DNA of 48,776 bases, taken from Flavobacteriaceae bacterium. Lineage in GTDB: Bacteria; Bacteroidota; Bacteroidia; Flavobacteriales; Flavobacteriaceae. Made by a program: the position numbers and the translations under genes. The stretch is taken from positions 1 to 48,776 of the forward strand of contig JABISF010000013.1 of assembly GCA_018699935.1 (NCBI GenBank), in the 5' to 3' direction. Numbering within the stretch: position 1 is the stretch's first letter; each line of letters opens with the position of its first letter. Below, piece by piece: positions 35,120 to 47,082 of this stretch. The notes below the pieces were generated by a model that saw nothing but the letters and a program-made list of their open reading frames with translations, had not been told where the DNA came from and did not search any database.

Positions 35120-36421
35120 ATGCGAACAAAATCCACAACCAAAAACACGATTAATGTAATCACCTTGGGCTGCTCCAAAAACGTCTACGATTCCGAAGTC
35201 CTCATGGGACAGCTAAGAGCCAATAACAAGAAAGTGGTGCATCAAGAAGAAGGAAATATAGTGGTCATCAACACCTGTGGTTTTATTGATAATGCAAAAG
35301 AAGAATCAGTGAATACGATATTGGAGCAGATTCAAAATAAGGAAGATGGAAAGGTGGATAAGGTTTTTGTCACCGGCTGTTTGAGCGAACGTTACAAACC
35401 CGATTTGCAAAAAGAAATTCCTCAAGTGGATGAATATTTTGGCACCACGGATTTGCCGCTACTCTTGAAAGCCTTGGGTGCGGATTACAAACATGAATTG
35501 GTGGGTGAACGATTGTTGACCACGCCCAAACATTTTGCCTATTTAAAAATTGCGGAGGGTTGTGACCGTCCCTGTTCGTTTTGCGCCATCCCTTTGATGC
35601 GCGGTAAACACCGTTCTATGCCCATAGAGGATTTGGTTAAGCAAGCCAAAGAACTCGCCAAACAAGGCGTCAGAGAATTGATTCTTATTGCACAAGATTT
35701 GACCTATTACGGTTTGGATTTATATAAAGAACGCAGACTTGCCGATTTGCTCAAGGCCCTAGCGGCTGTAGAGGGAATTGCTTGGATTCGTTTGCATTAT
35801 GCTTTTCCAACGGGCTTCCCCAAAGATGTTTTGGAGGTAATGAAGAACGAACCCAAAATTTGTAATTATTTAGACATCCCTTTACAGCACATTGCCGATC
35901 CGATTTTGAAATCCATGCGAAGAGGTACCACAGAAGCCAAAACAACGGCACTGATAAAAGAATTTAGAGCAACCGTCCCGGAAATGGTGATCAGAACCAC
36001 CTTAATTGTGGGCTATCCCGGAGAAACGGAAGCGGATTTTGAAACCCTAAAAAATTGGGTGACTGCCATGCGTTTTGAACGTTTGGGCTGCTTTACCTAC
36101 AGTCACGAAGAAAACACCCACGCCTTTCAACTGGAGGACAATGTGCCTGAAATGGTCAAACAAGAACGCGCGAATGCCATTATGGAAATTCAATCGCAAA
36201 TTTCCTGGGAACACAACCAAAACTGCGTTGGAAAAACATTTTCTTGTTTAATCGACCGAAAAGAAGGAGCACATTATATTGGACGCACCTTTATGGATTC
36301 TCCCGATGTGGACAACGAAGTGCGCATTGATGCTAAAGAATATTATCTAAAACAAGGGGAATTTGTAAATCTGAAAATTACGGAAGCCACCGATTACGAT
36401 TTGGTAGGTGTGCCGGTTTAG
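35120..36421 (+). CDS. rimO: Ribosomal protein S12 methylthiotransferase RimO
   Basis: RimO is a radical-SAM enzyme that adds a methylthio group to an aspartate of ribosomal protein S12. The 433 residues have the N-terminal UPF0004 cluster cysteines (LGCSKN, NTCGFID, VTGCLSE), the radical-SAM C148-x3-C152-x2-C155 motif (CDRPCSFC) and a C-terminal TRAM domain. RimO rather than MiaB is favoured by the GCSKNVYDSE start and the overall match. Its stop codon overlaps that of the convergent LVIVD gene. Confidence 0.95.
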   Translation: MRTKSTTKNTINVITLGCSKNVYDSEVLMGQLRANNKKVVHQEEGNIVVINTCGFIDNAKEESVNTILEQIQNKEDGKVDKVFVTGCLSERYKPDLQKEIPQVDEYFGTTDLPLLLKALGADYKHELVGERLLTTPKHFAYLKIAEGCDRPCSFCAIPLMRGKHRSMPIEDLVKQAKELAKQGVRELILIAQDLTYYGLDLYKERRLADLLKALAAVEGIAWIRLHYAFPTGFPKDVLEVMKNEPKICNYLDIPLQHIADPILKSMRRGTTEAKTTALIKEFRATVPEMVIRTTLIVGYPGETEADFETLKNWVTAMRFERLGCFTYSHEENTHAFQLEDNVPEMVKQERANAIMEIQSQISWEHNQNCVGKTFSCLIDRKEGAHYIGRTFMDSPDVDNEVRIDAKEYYLKQGEFVNLKITEATDYDLVGVPV

Positions 36422-37758
36422 CGGACAGCTGTTTTTGCATCTTTTTCACTGATAAGTATTAGCTTGGGTAGTTCACTAAGGTCGTATTGATAGAGTTTTC
36501 CTTCCCCAATCACCACCGCCGAAGGATAATTTAAAATGACATCATAAGCAAAAGGTATCGGATAGGTTTCCAACACTTTAGGTTGATTTCGGTCACTGAC
36601 ATCCACTACTTTGATCCCAGCTGTGCCATCACACACTAAAACATGGTCACCATAAACAGCCAATCCATGAGGGTTAAAAAGCAACTGACGTCCCACCACT
36701 TTGAGTTCTTGAGGATTGTCGATGCGGATGATTTGTAATTCATTGTCGGTGGTAAAACAATTGGTGCCTCCTCTCAGGGTAACGTAGGCATAGGTGTCAT
36801 CTGCAACAACGGGATCGCAACTTCTAAAATGATTGATTTGATTGAGGAATTTTGGATTAAAAGGATCGCTGATGTCATACATCTGCATGCCGGAAGTCGC
36901 TCCAATAAACATCAAATCATTGAGTCGAAATAAAGTTTCTGCGTTTACCTCTGTATTGGTTTTCCCAAAGCGTTCGGGTTGATGTTGTTCATTGATTTTA
37001 AATAAGATCAACTCCCAACGGTTAAGGGCATATAATGCCCCGTCCACCGGTAAAAAACGAGTGAGGGAGCCCGCTTGACTGATATTGGGTGAGCCACTTG
37101 CCTCCGTAACAGCATCTAGTGCAGCGTTGGTATCATCATAGCGCATAGCTCCCAACCATATACCAAAATCAATTTTGTCATTGATGTACTCCCAACGAAT
37201 TTCGATTTCCCAATCCACCACGATCCCTTTGCTGTGATCCACGCTATCGATTCGAACATATTCGTAGGCTTGCGTTTCTTCGGCATACTCAAACGCCCAA
37301 TAGGGGTCATAATCAAATACTTGATCAACCGTAAAATCTTCAATCAGTTGAGCGTTTGCAAGCTCTCGAATGTCCAGTACGATGAGGGCAGAAAACATAT
37401 CGGCATAGAGAAATCCATCCACGATGGTCATGTCGATATTTCCTTTTACAGTTATAAATGCAATATTTTCCGGTGCTTCTGGATTGCTGTTGTCAACCAC
37501 ATGGATGCCTTCCAAGGGTTCGTTGATAAAGATGTAGTTTTCATAAGTGATGATCTTTCCTGTTTTGGTGTAGGCTTTAGGAGGAGTTACTTGAACCTTG
37601 AGCAAACCTTCATTGGGTTGTGCATAAACAGGGGTGTAGTAGGCGACTTTTTGAGCTTTACGACCATTGCTTTCCTCCGTCTCGGGATCTACAATTTTTG
37701 TTTTGGTACAGGCAGTGCTCCATACGACAAGTGCGAAAAAAGAAAAATAACGAAACAT
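36418..37758 (-). CDS. LVIVD-repeat lipoprotein
   Basis: A 446-residue exported protein with a signal peptide ending in STAC (lipidation at Cys17). After a short linker it consists of repeating blocks of the form GIHVVDNSNPEAPE, MQMYDISDPFNPKFL and GIKVVDVSDRNQPKVL, the LVIVD pattern expected to form a beta-propeller. No catalytic residues stand out, so it may bind a partner at the outer membrane. It follows the M14 peptidase gene by 47 bases on the same strand. Confidence 0.87.
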   Translation of the reverse strand: MFRYFSFFALVVWSTACTKTKIVDPETEESNGRKAQKVAYYTPVYAQPNEGLLKVQVTPPKAYTKTGKIITYENYIFINEPLEGIHVVDNSNPEAPENIAFITVKGNIDMTIVDGFLYADMFSALIVLDIRELANAQLIEDFTVDQVFDYDPYWAFEYAEETQAYEYVRIDSVDHSKGIVVDWEIEIRWEYINDKIDFGIWLGAMRYDDTNAALDAVTEASGSPNISQAGSLTRFLPVDGALYALNRWELILFKINEQHQPERFGKTNTEVNAETLFRLNDLMFIGATSGMQMYDISDPFNPKFLNQINHFRSCDPVVADDTYAYVTLRGGTNCFTTDNELQIIRIDNPQELKVVGRQLLFNPHGLAVYGDHVLVCDGTAGIKVVDVSDRNQPKVLETYPIPFAYDVILNYPSAVVIGEGKLYQYDLSELPKLILISEKDAKTAVR

Positions 37759-37805
37759 CAGGGTTGGTTTTTAGGTAGCACATCGGAAAACAAAAAACAT
37801 GCCAC

Positions 37806-40250
37806 TTAATAAAACAAAGCATTTGCAAAGAGGATTTTTCCGGTATACCAAAACCCCCTAAAAAGCACATTGTCCACCAAATAGATTACACGACCTGCGC
37901 CGATACTTTCTGCACCAAAAACCAAAGATTCCTTTTGGTTTTCTAGGACATTGTGCCCCATAAAGCCGTTGATAGGAGTTGTGTCTTCACCAATGTAAGC
38001 AGCGTTTTCTCCTTCATCGAGGAAGGCATAGGCATGGGCGTTGAGTTTTAGGGTATAATAGCGTTCCAAACCAAAACTGAGCGGATGTGTGGGGTCTAAT
38101 TTAACGGGAAAAATACTTCCAGTTGTTATTGAACTTAGTGCATTGCGTTCCATTTCACCATACGGAATGCGGCTCTTATCGATTTCGGCAACTTCTTTGG
38201 ATTGTAGCGAAAAAGTTTCATCCTCTAAAAATTGATCAATGGCTCCGGCCAAGGCAATTAGCTTGCCTCCTTTACGAACCCAATCTAGGACTTGTGTTCC
38301 CCAATCATTATCCGCCCAAGCGTAATAATATCCATCGGGAAGGATCAATTGGTCAATTTCTTCCAAAGCTGCTTCCAAATGATCCGGGTCAATTTGCAGG
38401 AGGGGGTAGCCCAATTGCTGCTCAAAATAATGCCAAATTTCGCCATAACTAAGCGTATTCGCTTCCTCACTTTTTAGGACTGCAATTTTTGGAGCTTTGA
38501 TAAGCTGAAGTGCTGCTGCACCCAGATCCGGACCTTGGGAAGAATATCCGGTGCTGATGGGATGTAGGGTTCTTTTAAAATCCTCGGCAATTTCGACCAG
38601 AGTTTGAGTGTAATCCTCATTTTTTTGTTGATCTCCTCGGAGTATAAAAACGCTACCGGGTTTCCAATATACACCACTATTGGTCAGTGCCACTCGATTT
38701 TGACGAACCCCCATTCCGGCTTTTAATAAAGCGGCTAAAAACTGTGCATCCTTAAAGCTTTCATAATGAATGGCATAGCCATAAGCAGTCGTCTTGGGTA
38801 CCGCCTTTGTCGCCTGTTGAGGGGTATACACAGTATGCGCTAACGCTTGTTGACTGGCCATGGTTTTAAGACCATAGGCGTATGGAAGTGACCAAGCAGT
38901 GATATCATAGGTGAGGGAGTCACTGAGTTGAGTAAAGGGTTCCAAAAGGACTTGCACCATTTTTCCCTTGGGTTGCTGCGTCGAAACCACCAAGGCTCCG
39001 CTTTTGAATTTCGCACTGGTATCACGTTGGCTTTCGTAGTCAAATCCTTTTACGGTGGTTTCGGTGTTTAGGAATCCACTTTTAATCTCGTGCTGATTTA
39101 AAAAATCGGCAAGCGCATGCAGTTTGTCCTTACTCCCCTCCATGACAAAGGAGCGGTATTTGGCATTTTTAGGAGAAAAGAAATCTTGATAATTTTCATT
39201 GAGCGTTGCTCGATTTTGAGTAGCCAATTCAACGGTGGAAATTCCGGTGGTATAATGATGCGCAATACGATCTTTCAGGGTGAGTTCGATGTTTTCGTCG
39301 TTGTCAATTCCAAGTCCAGCAATCCCACCGCCGGCTTGTTCATAGGTCATTCCAATAGCTCCCAAATAGGTGGGATAGGTGTCGCCATAACTGGGATAGA
39401 GCAAATCATAAACTTGTTTGGTGTAGTAAAACCAGCCTTCTTTATCAAAATATTTAGCGTGATTTTTTCCCAATTGATCTTGAAATGTTCTTTGAAAATC
39501 GGTGATAATTTCATGCAGCGGTTCTGCTGCGGGAGCGAAGTAATAGGGTGAATTAATTCCTTGCTCATGAAAATCAACATGTAAATGAGGCATCCATTGG
39601 TTATAGCGTTTGATCCGTTGTTGGGACTCCACTTGCGAGAGCCATGCCCAATCTCGGTTGAGGTCAAACATATAGTGATTGCTGCGACCATTGTGCCAAC
39701 CTTCAATATGCTCTCGAGCATATTTTTTGGAATTATAGGGGGCACTTTGCGTTTGTTTGTAGAAATTCACATACCGATCCCGCCCATCCGGATTGATGCA
39801 AGGATCTAAAATAACAACCGTATCTTCCAACCATTCTTTGTGTTGGGTAAGAAGGGCATAGGCGGTTTGCATTGCAGCCTCTGTACTGGACGCCTCATTG
39901 CCATGCACATTATAGCTCAACCAAACGATGACTTTATCCGTGTTTTTGACGCCTTCCAGACTTCCGCTGTTGTTTAAATGACGCTTCCGTATGGATTCTA
40001 AATTTTTAAGATTTTCAGGACTGGATATAAACGCCAATTGGAGCAGCCGACCTTCATAGGTGCTGCCATAGGGGGACAATTGAAGCGAGGGAGATTGTGC
40101 TTCCAAATGCTGGAAATAATCCACCACTTGATGGTGCCAAGTGAATTTTTCACCTAAGGAATATCCTAGAAATTTTTCAGGAGATTGTAATTGCGCGTTT
40201 ACAAGCGGTAGGGAAAGTAGCCAAAGTAAAAGAAATGAGCACTTGTTCAT
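37806..40250 (-). CDS. Secreted M14 family zinc carboxypeptidase
   Basis: The 814-residue exported protein has a signal peptide (cleavage near residue 19) and an M14 domain with zinc ligands H116 and E119 (VHGNEASS) and H228 (VDFHEQG), plus NPDG (154-157) and DLNRD (196-200) in substrate positions. A long C-terminal region (about 400-814) probably includes a glutamine-amidotransferase-like fold but is not well defined. It lacks an obvious type IX secretion tail. Probably degrades peptides in the periplasm or outside. Confidence 0.9.
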   Translation of the reverse strand: MNKCSFLLLWLLSLPLVNAQLQSPEKFLGYSLGEKFTWHHQVVDYFQHLEAQSPSLQLSPYGSTYEGRLLQLAFISSPENLKNLESIRKRHLNNSGSLEGVKNTDKVIVWLSYNVHGNEASSTEAAMQTAYALLTQHKEWLEDTVVILDPCINPDGRDRYVNFYKQTQSAPYNSKKYAREHIEGWHNGRSNHYMFDLNRDWAWLSQVESQQRIKRYNQWMPHLHVDFHEQGINSPYYFAPAAEPLHEIITDFQRTFQDQLGKNHAKYFDKEGWFYYTKQVYDLLYPSYGDTYPTYLGAIGMTYEQAGGGIAGLGIDNDENIELTLKDRIAHHYTTGISTVELATQNRATLNENYQDFFSPKNAKYRSFVMEGSKDKLHALADFLNQHEIKSGFLNTETTVKGFDYESQRDTSAKFKSGALVVSTQQPKGKMVQVLLEPFTQLSDSLTYDITAWSLPYAYGLKTMASQQALAHTVYTPQQATKAVPKTTAYGYAIHYESFKDAQFLAALLKAGMGVRQNRVALTNSGVYWKPGSVFILRGDQQKNEDYTQTLVEIAEDFKRTLHPISTGYSSQGPDLGAAALQLIKAPKIAVLKSEEANTLSYGEIWHYFEQQLGYPLLQIDPDHLEAALEEIDQLILPDGYYYAWADNDWGTQVLDWVRKGGKLIALAGAIDQFLEDETFSLQSKEVAEIDKSRIPYGEMERNALSSITTGSIFPVKLDPTHPLSFGLERYYTLKLNAHAYAFLDEGENAAYIGEDTTPINGFMGHNVLENQKESLVFGAESIGAGRVIYLVDNVLFRGFWYTGKILFANALFY

Positions 40251-40409
40251 AGTATCGTATTTGATTATTTAAAAATACACTTTCTCTGCACATCAAGGTA
40301 AATTCACTTAGGGATTTATTACAAATTACCGCTTTCGTAAATTCTTTTTCCCCTACTTTTTTAGCAGATAGAGGCATTTATTTATTGTTATATTTACACA
40401 AATTTATGC

Positions 40410-42014
40410 ATGGACACAGCATTTCTTCCTTATTCTGAAACGGGTCGTTTTTCTAAACTCATAAGTGATTATTTGGAAGAAAATCAAAAATTACAAGCCT
40501 TCTATACTGCTGCTCCCACCATAAAAACACTAAAAAAACAAGCGCAATCAAAAGCTGCAGATTTTTCAAAAACCCATCGCCAGACGTTGGTGAAGGTTTT
40601 GCGACAGCAGTATACGGAACTGCCCGAGAAGGAGGCGGTACTCCATGCCATTGCCCAGCTTGAAAAGCCAACAACACTAACCGTCACCACCGGACACCAG
40701 TTGTGTTTAATGACAGGGCCTTTGTATTTTTTATATAAAATCATCAGTACCATCAAACTTTGCGAAGCCCTAAATGCGGCTGATACGGAGCAGCATTATG
40801 TACCGATTTATTGGATGGCCTCAGAAGACCACGATTTTGACGAGGTGCGTTCGTTTCGTTTTCAGGAAAAAAAAATCCAATGGAACAAAACTGCCGAAGG
40901 TGCTGTAGGTCGAATGCGCTTGGACGATTTGCAGCCCATCTTGGATGTTTTTGAACAGCATTTGGGCAACAGTCCCAACGCACTCGCATTAAAAAAAATC
41001 ATAGCGCTCAGCTATCGTTCCCAAAACAATTTGGCTGCTGCCACCCGTGCTTTGGTACACGAGCTTTTTGGAGAATATGGTTTGGTAATCATCGATGCCG
41101 ATGACAAGGATTTAAAAAAGGCGTTCATTCCCTACATGAAACAGGAGTTGCTGCAACAAACTGCTTTTAAAGAAGTAAATCAGCAAATTGAAGCACTGCA
41201 AACCGATTACGATCCCGGATTTAAACCGCAAGTGAATCCAAGAGCCATCAATCTCTTTTATCTTACCACCAAAGGGCGATATCGCATCGTTGAAACGGAT
41301 GGGATATATGCTTTGGAAGGAGCAGAAAAAACTTTTTCTCAGCAAAGCCTGTTGACCGCATTGGAAGATCAACCGGAGCGTTTTTCGCCTAATGTGCTGT
41401 TGCGTCCCCTCTATCAAGAGGTGATTTTACCCAACATTTGTTATATCGGCGGAGGGGGTGAATTGGCCTATTGGTTGGAACTCAAAACTTTTTTTGAAAG
41501 TCAAAAAGTGGCATTTCCGCTACTGTTATTGCGCAATTCTGCCTTGTTGTTGGATGCCAAAAAAGGTCGAAAAGCGGAGAAATTAGGACTCAGGGTCAAA
41601 GATCTTTTTTTAAATCGCAATGCACTGATTAATAAAAAAATTAGGCAAATCAGTAATATTGATTTAGATCTTTCCCCATTAAAAAAACAATTGGACGTAC
41701 AGTTTTCTCAACTGGAGGAATCGGTGTCGCAGACGGACGCTTCTTTTGAAGGAGCTGTAAAAGCACAAAAAGCAAAACAATTCAAGGGGATAGATCAATT
41801 GGAAAAAAGGTTGTTGTTGGCTCAAAAACGAAAACTGGCGGATCAAGTGCAGCGATTGGTTCACTTGCACGAATATTTATTTCCGGGGGACAGTTTACAG
41901 GAACGCAGTTTGAATTTCACCGAATTTTATTTGGTGCTAGGCGCAGATTTAATTCCCTTGCTTTTTGAAAAACTCGATCCCTTACGACTTGAATTTACTT
42001 GGATTGAATATTAA
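40410..42014 (+). CDS. bshC: Bacillithiol synthesis cysteine-adding enzyme BshC
   Basis: BshC joins cysteine to glucosaminyl-malate, the last step in making bacillithiol, a low-molecular-weight thiol. The 534 residues match the family length and show GHQLCLMTGPLYFLYK, YWMASEDHDFDEV and GGGGELAYWLEL, with a C-terminal coiled coil (about 410-500). The other bsh genes are not in this window. A near match to the -7 box (TATATTTA) lies just upstream. Confidence 0.95.
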   Translation: MDTAFLPYSETGRFSKLISDYLEENQKLQAFYTAAPTIKTLKKQAQSKAADFSKTHRQTLVKVLRQQYTELPEKEAVLHAIAQLEKPTTLTVTTGHQLCLMTGPLYFLYKIISTIKLCEALNAADTEQHYVPIYWMASEDHDFDEVRSFRFQEKKIQWNKTAEGAVGRMRLDDLQPILDVFEQHLGNSPNALALKKIIALSYRSQNNLAAATRALVHELFGEYGLVIIDADDKDLKKAFIPYMKQELLQQTAFKEVNQQIEALQTDYDPGFKPQVNPRAINLFYLTTKGRYRIVETDGIYALEGAEKTFSQQSLLTALEDQPERFSPNVLLRPLYQEVILPNICYIGGGGELAYWLELKTFFESQKVAFPLLLLRNSALLLDAKKGRKAEKLGLRVKDLFLNRNALINKKIRQISNIDLDLSPLKKQLDVQFSQLEESVSQTDASFEGAVKAQKAKQFKGIDQLEKRLLLAQKRKLADQVQRLVHLHEYLFPGDSLQERSLNFTEFYLVLGADLIPLLFEKLDPLRLEFTWIEY

Positions 42015-42068
42015 CAATTCGTGTGTAATTCTTTTGATTTCCTTTTTCGTCTAGCGTATATTTAATTG

Positions 42069-42076
42069 TATTTTTG
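42069..42076 (+). promoter_or_regulatory. guaA -7 box three bases before ATG
   Basis: TATTTTTG matches TAnnTTTG and ends three bases before the guaA start, the same spacing as at recR. The mRNA would be leaderless or nearly so. The -33 element is weak. Confidence 0.6.
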
Positions 42077-42079
42077 CGC

Positions 42080-43609
42080 ATGCAAGAAAAAGTACTCATC
42101 CTCGACTTTGGTTCCCAATATACACAACTCATCGCACGTCGCGTTAGAGAATTATTTATTTACTGTGAAATTCATCCCTACAATCATTTGCCGGAGGACA
42201 TCGCAAGTTTTAAAGCTGTAATCTTCTCGGGTTCTCCCTATTCAGTGCGCAATGAAGATGCCCCCCATCCCGACATCACGGCCATCAAAGGTAAAATTCC
42301 GCTGCTGGGTGTCTGTTATGGGGCGCAATATTTAGCCCATTTTTTTGGTGGCAATGTTAGCCCTTCAAATACGAGAGAATATGGACGCGCCAATTTGACT
42401 CGTTTTGAGTCAAGCGATCCTTTTTTTCACCAAGTTTCAGTGAACAGTCAGGTGTGGATGAGCCACAGCGATACGATCAAAACATTACCCGAAAATGCAA
42501 TCCAAATTGCGAGTACGACGGATGTGGCCAATGCCGCTTTTCGTATTGAAGGAGAAACCACCTATGGAATTCAATTTCATCCGGAGGTGTATCACTCTTC
42601 GGACGGCAAACAACTTTTGGAAAATTTTCTAGTCAATATTGCTGGACTTGCGCAAGACTGGACACCGGATTCATTTGTAGAGATGACCATTGCGCAACTG
42701 GCGGAAACGGTAGGGGATGAAAAAGTGGTGTTAGGTTTGTCGGGGGGAGTAGATTCTTCCGTTGCGGCAGTATTGTTACACAAAGCCATTGGTCCCCATC
42801 TCAATTGCATTTTTGTCAACAATGGATTACTGCGCAAAAATGAATTTGAACAAGTGCTTCAGCAATATGAAGGCATGGGACTCAATGTCAAAGGTGTGGA
42901 TGCTTCCGATCAATTTTTAGATGCCTTGGAAGGGGTTTCCGACCCAGAAACCAAACGAAAAATTATTGGTAAAACCTTTATTGATGTTTTCGATCAAGAG
43001 TCAAAACTTATAGAAGGAGCCAGTTTTTTGGGGCAAGGTACCATCTATCCCGATGTGATAGAATCCATTTCGGTCAATGGTCCATCGGCGACCATCAAAT
43101 CGCATCACAATGTGGGCGGATTACCCGATTTTATGAAATTAAAATTGGTGGAACCGTTGCGGATGTTATTCAAAGATGAGGTTCGCCGTGTAGGAAAAAG
43201 CTTAGGCATGGAACCCGAATTGTTAGGACGCCATCCTTTTCCGGGACCGGGTTTAGCAATTCGAATTTTGGGCGAAATCAACAAAGAAAACGTACGTTTG
43301 TTGCAAGAAGCCGATGCCATTTTTATAGAAGGATTAAAAAAATGGAGATTATACGATGACGTATGGCAAGCCGGCGTTATCTTGCTTCCCATAAAAAGCG
43401 TGGGAGTGATGGGCGATGAACGTACCTATGAAAAATGTGTTGCCTTGCGTGCCGTTCAATCCACAGATGGAATGACTGCTGATTGGATTAATTTGCCCTA
43501 TGAATTTCTTCAAAAAGTGTCGAATGAAATTATTAATAATGTTCCAGGCGTCAATCGCGTGGTTTATGATATTAGTTCCAAACCCCCCGCAACCATAGAA
43601 TGGGAATAG
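42080..43609 (+). CDS. guaA: GMP synthase (glutamine-hydrolysing)
   Basis: Converts XMP to GMP using glutamine and ATP. The ATG at 42080 ([17 protein letters not shown]) is chosen over an in-frame TTG inside the promoter box. The 509 residues carry a class I glutaminase domain with Cys79 (GVCYGAQ) and the His-Glu pair in FHPEVYH, an ATP-pyrophosphatase domain with the PP-loop GLSGGVDSS, and the C-terminal dimer domain ending in KPPATIEWE. Complete and normal. Confidence 0.98.
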   Translation: MQEKVLILDFGSQYTQLIARRVRELFIYCEIHPYNHLPEDIASFKAVIFSGSPYSVRNEDAPHPDITAIKGKIPLLGVCYGAQYLAHFFGGNVSPSNTREYGRANLTRFESSDPFFHQVSVNSQVWMSHSDTIKTLPENAIQIASTTDVANAAFRIEGETTYGIQFHPEVYHSSDGKQLLENFLVNIAGLAQDWTPDSFVEMTIAQLAETVGDEKVVLGLSGGVDSSVAAVLLHKAIGPHLNCIFVNNGLLRKNEFEQVLQQYEGMGLNVKGVDASDQFLDALEGVSDPETKRKIIGKTFIDVFDQESKLIEGASFLGQGTIYPDVIESISVNGPSATIKSHHNVGGLPDFMKLKLVEPLRMLFKDEVRRVGKSLGMEPELLGRHPFPGPGLAIRILGEINKENVRLLQEADAIFIEGLKKWRLYDDVWQAGVILLPIKSVGVMGDERTYEKCVALRAVQSTDGMTADWINLPYEFLQKVSNEIINNVPGVNRVVYDISSKPPATIEWE

Positions 43610-43629
43610 TTTTTGCAAGTGAGTCTGCC

Positions 43630-45405
43630 ATGAAAAAAAAACTTTTTTTAACTTTTTTATTTTCACTCTTTTTAAGTCTGAGTTTTGGACAAACCCTAAC
43701 TCCTGATGAATTTATTTTTCATCGGGTTAAAAAAAATGAAACGCTTTATGGTTTGGCCAAGGAATACGGTGTAACCGAGGCGCAATTGTTGGAATATAAT
43801 CCCCTGCTTGAAAAAATTGGATTAAAACGGCGAATGACCGTTCGTATCCCTGTGTATGGCAGAAAAATCTCCAAAACAAAGGAGACCAAGGCGGAAAAAA
43901 CAGTTGCCTTCCAATATCATACAGTTGCCCCAAAAGAAACAAAATGGCGACTTGCCTATCGTTATGGGACAACCATACAAGTGTTGGATTCCTTAAATCC
44001 GCAACTCAAAGACGGATTAAAAATAGGGCAAGAGATTCGTATCCCAATTGCAGAGGAAGAAAATGAAATTCCGGAATTTGATTCGGCGTTCAACTATTAT
44101 AAAGTTTTGCCCAAAGAAGGATACTATCGAATTGAGAAAAAACTGGGTGTAACACAAACGGTTTTGGATTCATTGAATCCCATTTTATTAGTGGATGGAC
44201 TCAAGGCAGGAATGATTTTAAAAGTACCGGGCATGGCATCGGGTAACCTCAAAGTAGAGTCGGATTTGTTGGTGGAACGTCCTAACCTCCAAGATTCTTT
44301 GATTGTCAAAGATGCTATTAAATTAAGCTTACTATTGCCCTTTAATCTAAAAACAATCAATCTTGATTCGGTGGCGGACACGGCCGCTTTGCTAAAAGGT
44401 AGAAACCTATCTACCATTGCTTTGGATTTTTATTCCGGAGTGCTGTCGGCACTCGAAGCGGCAAAGCAGCAGGGCATCACTGTGGAGTTGGATGTTTTTG
44501 ACACAGCGAATAATACGCAAACCCTACAAAAAATCATCCAAGAGGAAAAGTTAGAAACTTCGGATGCGATTATTGGCCCACTGATTCCCTCCAATTTTGA
44601 TTTTGTTTCACAGCAAGCGCGCCTTCAAAATACGCCAAAAATAGCACCCTTATCCTCGATGCCGGTGGTCTTGCGAAAGAACGTGTTTCAAACCATTACT
44701 CCCGAAAAATTTTATCGGGAGAAAATGTATCACTATTTGGATCAGGTTTTGGACAGTACACAAAATGTCTTGATTATTGCAGACGCAGCAAACAGTGCTA
44801 CGGAAAGAGCCCTCAAACAGCGTTTTCCCTGGTCCCAAACGATGCGCCCCCAAAGCGGGAATTATGTACTCCCCGAAACGGTTGATTCCTTGCTGCTCGA
44901 TTCAAAGCCCAATAAAGTAATTTTGGAAAGCAATTCTTTTGCCCTGATCACCAGTGTGATTTCTCAAATGAATGCCCAAAACAGCGAGGATCGCAACGTA
45001 CAACTCTTCACCACCTACAAGGGAAATATTTACGAAAACGACAACCTTTCATTAAAAATTATGGGAGGCATACAATTTACCTATCCTGCCGGATCGTATC
45101 CCTTGCAATGGATAGAGGAGCATCCCTTTGTCGTGAACTACAAGCAGCGTTTTGGAAAGCTTCCCAGTAAGGAAGCGATTCGCGCCTATGATGTTACCCG
45201 AGATCTTATTCAGCGTCTTACCGTTAAAGAATCCCTCAGTGCTGCTGTGGCCATAGGCGAAACAGAACAGGTTGAAAATCGGTTTCATTATGTACCGGAA
45301 TCGAATGGGAGCTTTGTCAACAAAGGTCTTTATCTTTTGCAGCATCAATCCTACGAAATAATAGAGATAAAAGAATGGGGGGATAGCACCCTTAGTTCCT
45401 ATTGA
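43630..45405 (+). CDS. LysM and periplasmic-binding fusion protein
   Basis: A 591-residue exported protein. The ATG at 43630 gives a clean signal peptide (MKKKLFLTFLF, cleavage near Gly20); an upstream in-frame ATG overlapping guaA would spoil it. Three LysM-type repeats follow (about 30-76, 96-140, 156-202), then a type 1 periplasmic-binding domain (about 226-590, with LLPFNLKT and DAIIGPLIPSN). LysM repeats should hold peptidoglycan while the second domain binds a small ligand or partner; no transporter is adjacent. It lies 20 bases after guaA. Confidence 0.88.
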   Translation: MKKKLFLTFLFSLFLSLSFGQTLTPDEFIFHRVKKNETLYGLAKEYGVTEAQLLEYNPLLEKIGLKRRMTVRIPVYGRKISKTKETKAEKTVAFQYHTVAPKETKWRLAYRYGTTIQVLDSLNPQLKDGLKIGQEIRIPIAEEENEIPEFDSAFNYYKVLPKEGYYRIEKKLGVTQTVLDSLNPILLVDGLKAGMILKVPGMASGNLKVESDLLVERPNLQDSLIVKDAIKLSLLLPFNLKTINLDSVADTAALLKGRNLSTIALDFYSGVLSALEAAKQQGITVELDVFDTANNTQTLQKIIQEEKLETSDAIIGPLIPSNFDFVSQQARLQNTPKIAPLSSMPVVLRKNVFQTITPEKFYREKMYHYLDQVLDSTQNVLIIADAANSATERALKQRFPWSQTMRPQSGNYVLPETVDSLLLDSKPNKVILESNSFALITSVISQMNAQNSEDRNVQLFTTYKGNIYENDNLSLKIMGGIQFTYPAGSYPLQWIEEHPFVVNYKQRFGKLPSKEAIRAYDVTRDLIQRLTVKESLSAAVAIGETEQVENRFHYVPESNGSFVNKGLYLLQHQSYEIIEIKEWGDSTLSSY

Positions 45406-45411
45406 TTTTTG

Positions 45412-45419
45412 TAATTTTG
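45412..45419 (+). promoter_or_regulatory. -7 box before pyrG
   Basis: TAATTTTG matches TAnnTTTG in the 45-base gap before pyrG, 31 bases from its ATG. The -33 element is poor, so read-through from the upstream gene is also possible. Confidence 0.45.
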
Positions 45420-45429
45420 AGCCCGGTAA

Positions 45430-47073
<1,644 letters not shown>

Positions 47074-47082
47074 AAATTTATT

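Noticed and set aside
43600-43629. Earlier ATG for the LysM protein overlapping guaA
   Set aside because: It would put ten polar residues before a clean signal peptide that starts at 43630.
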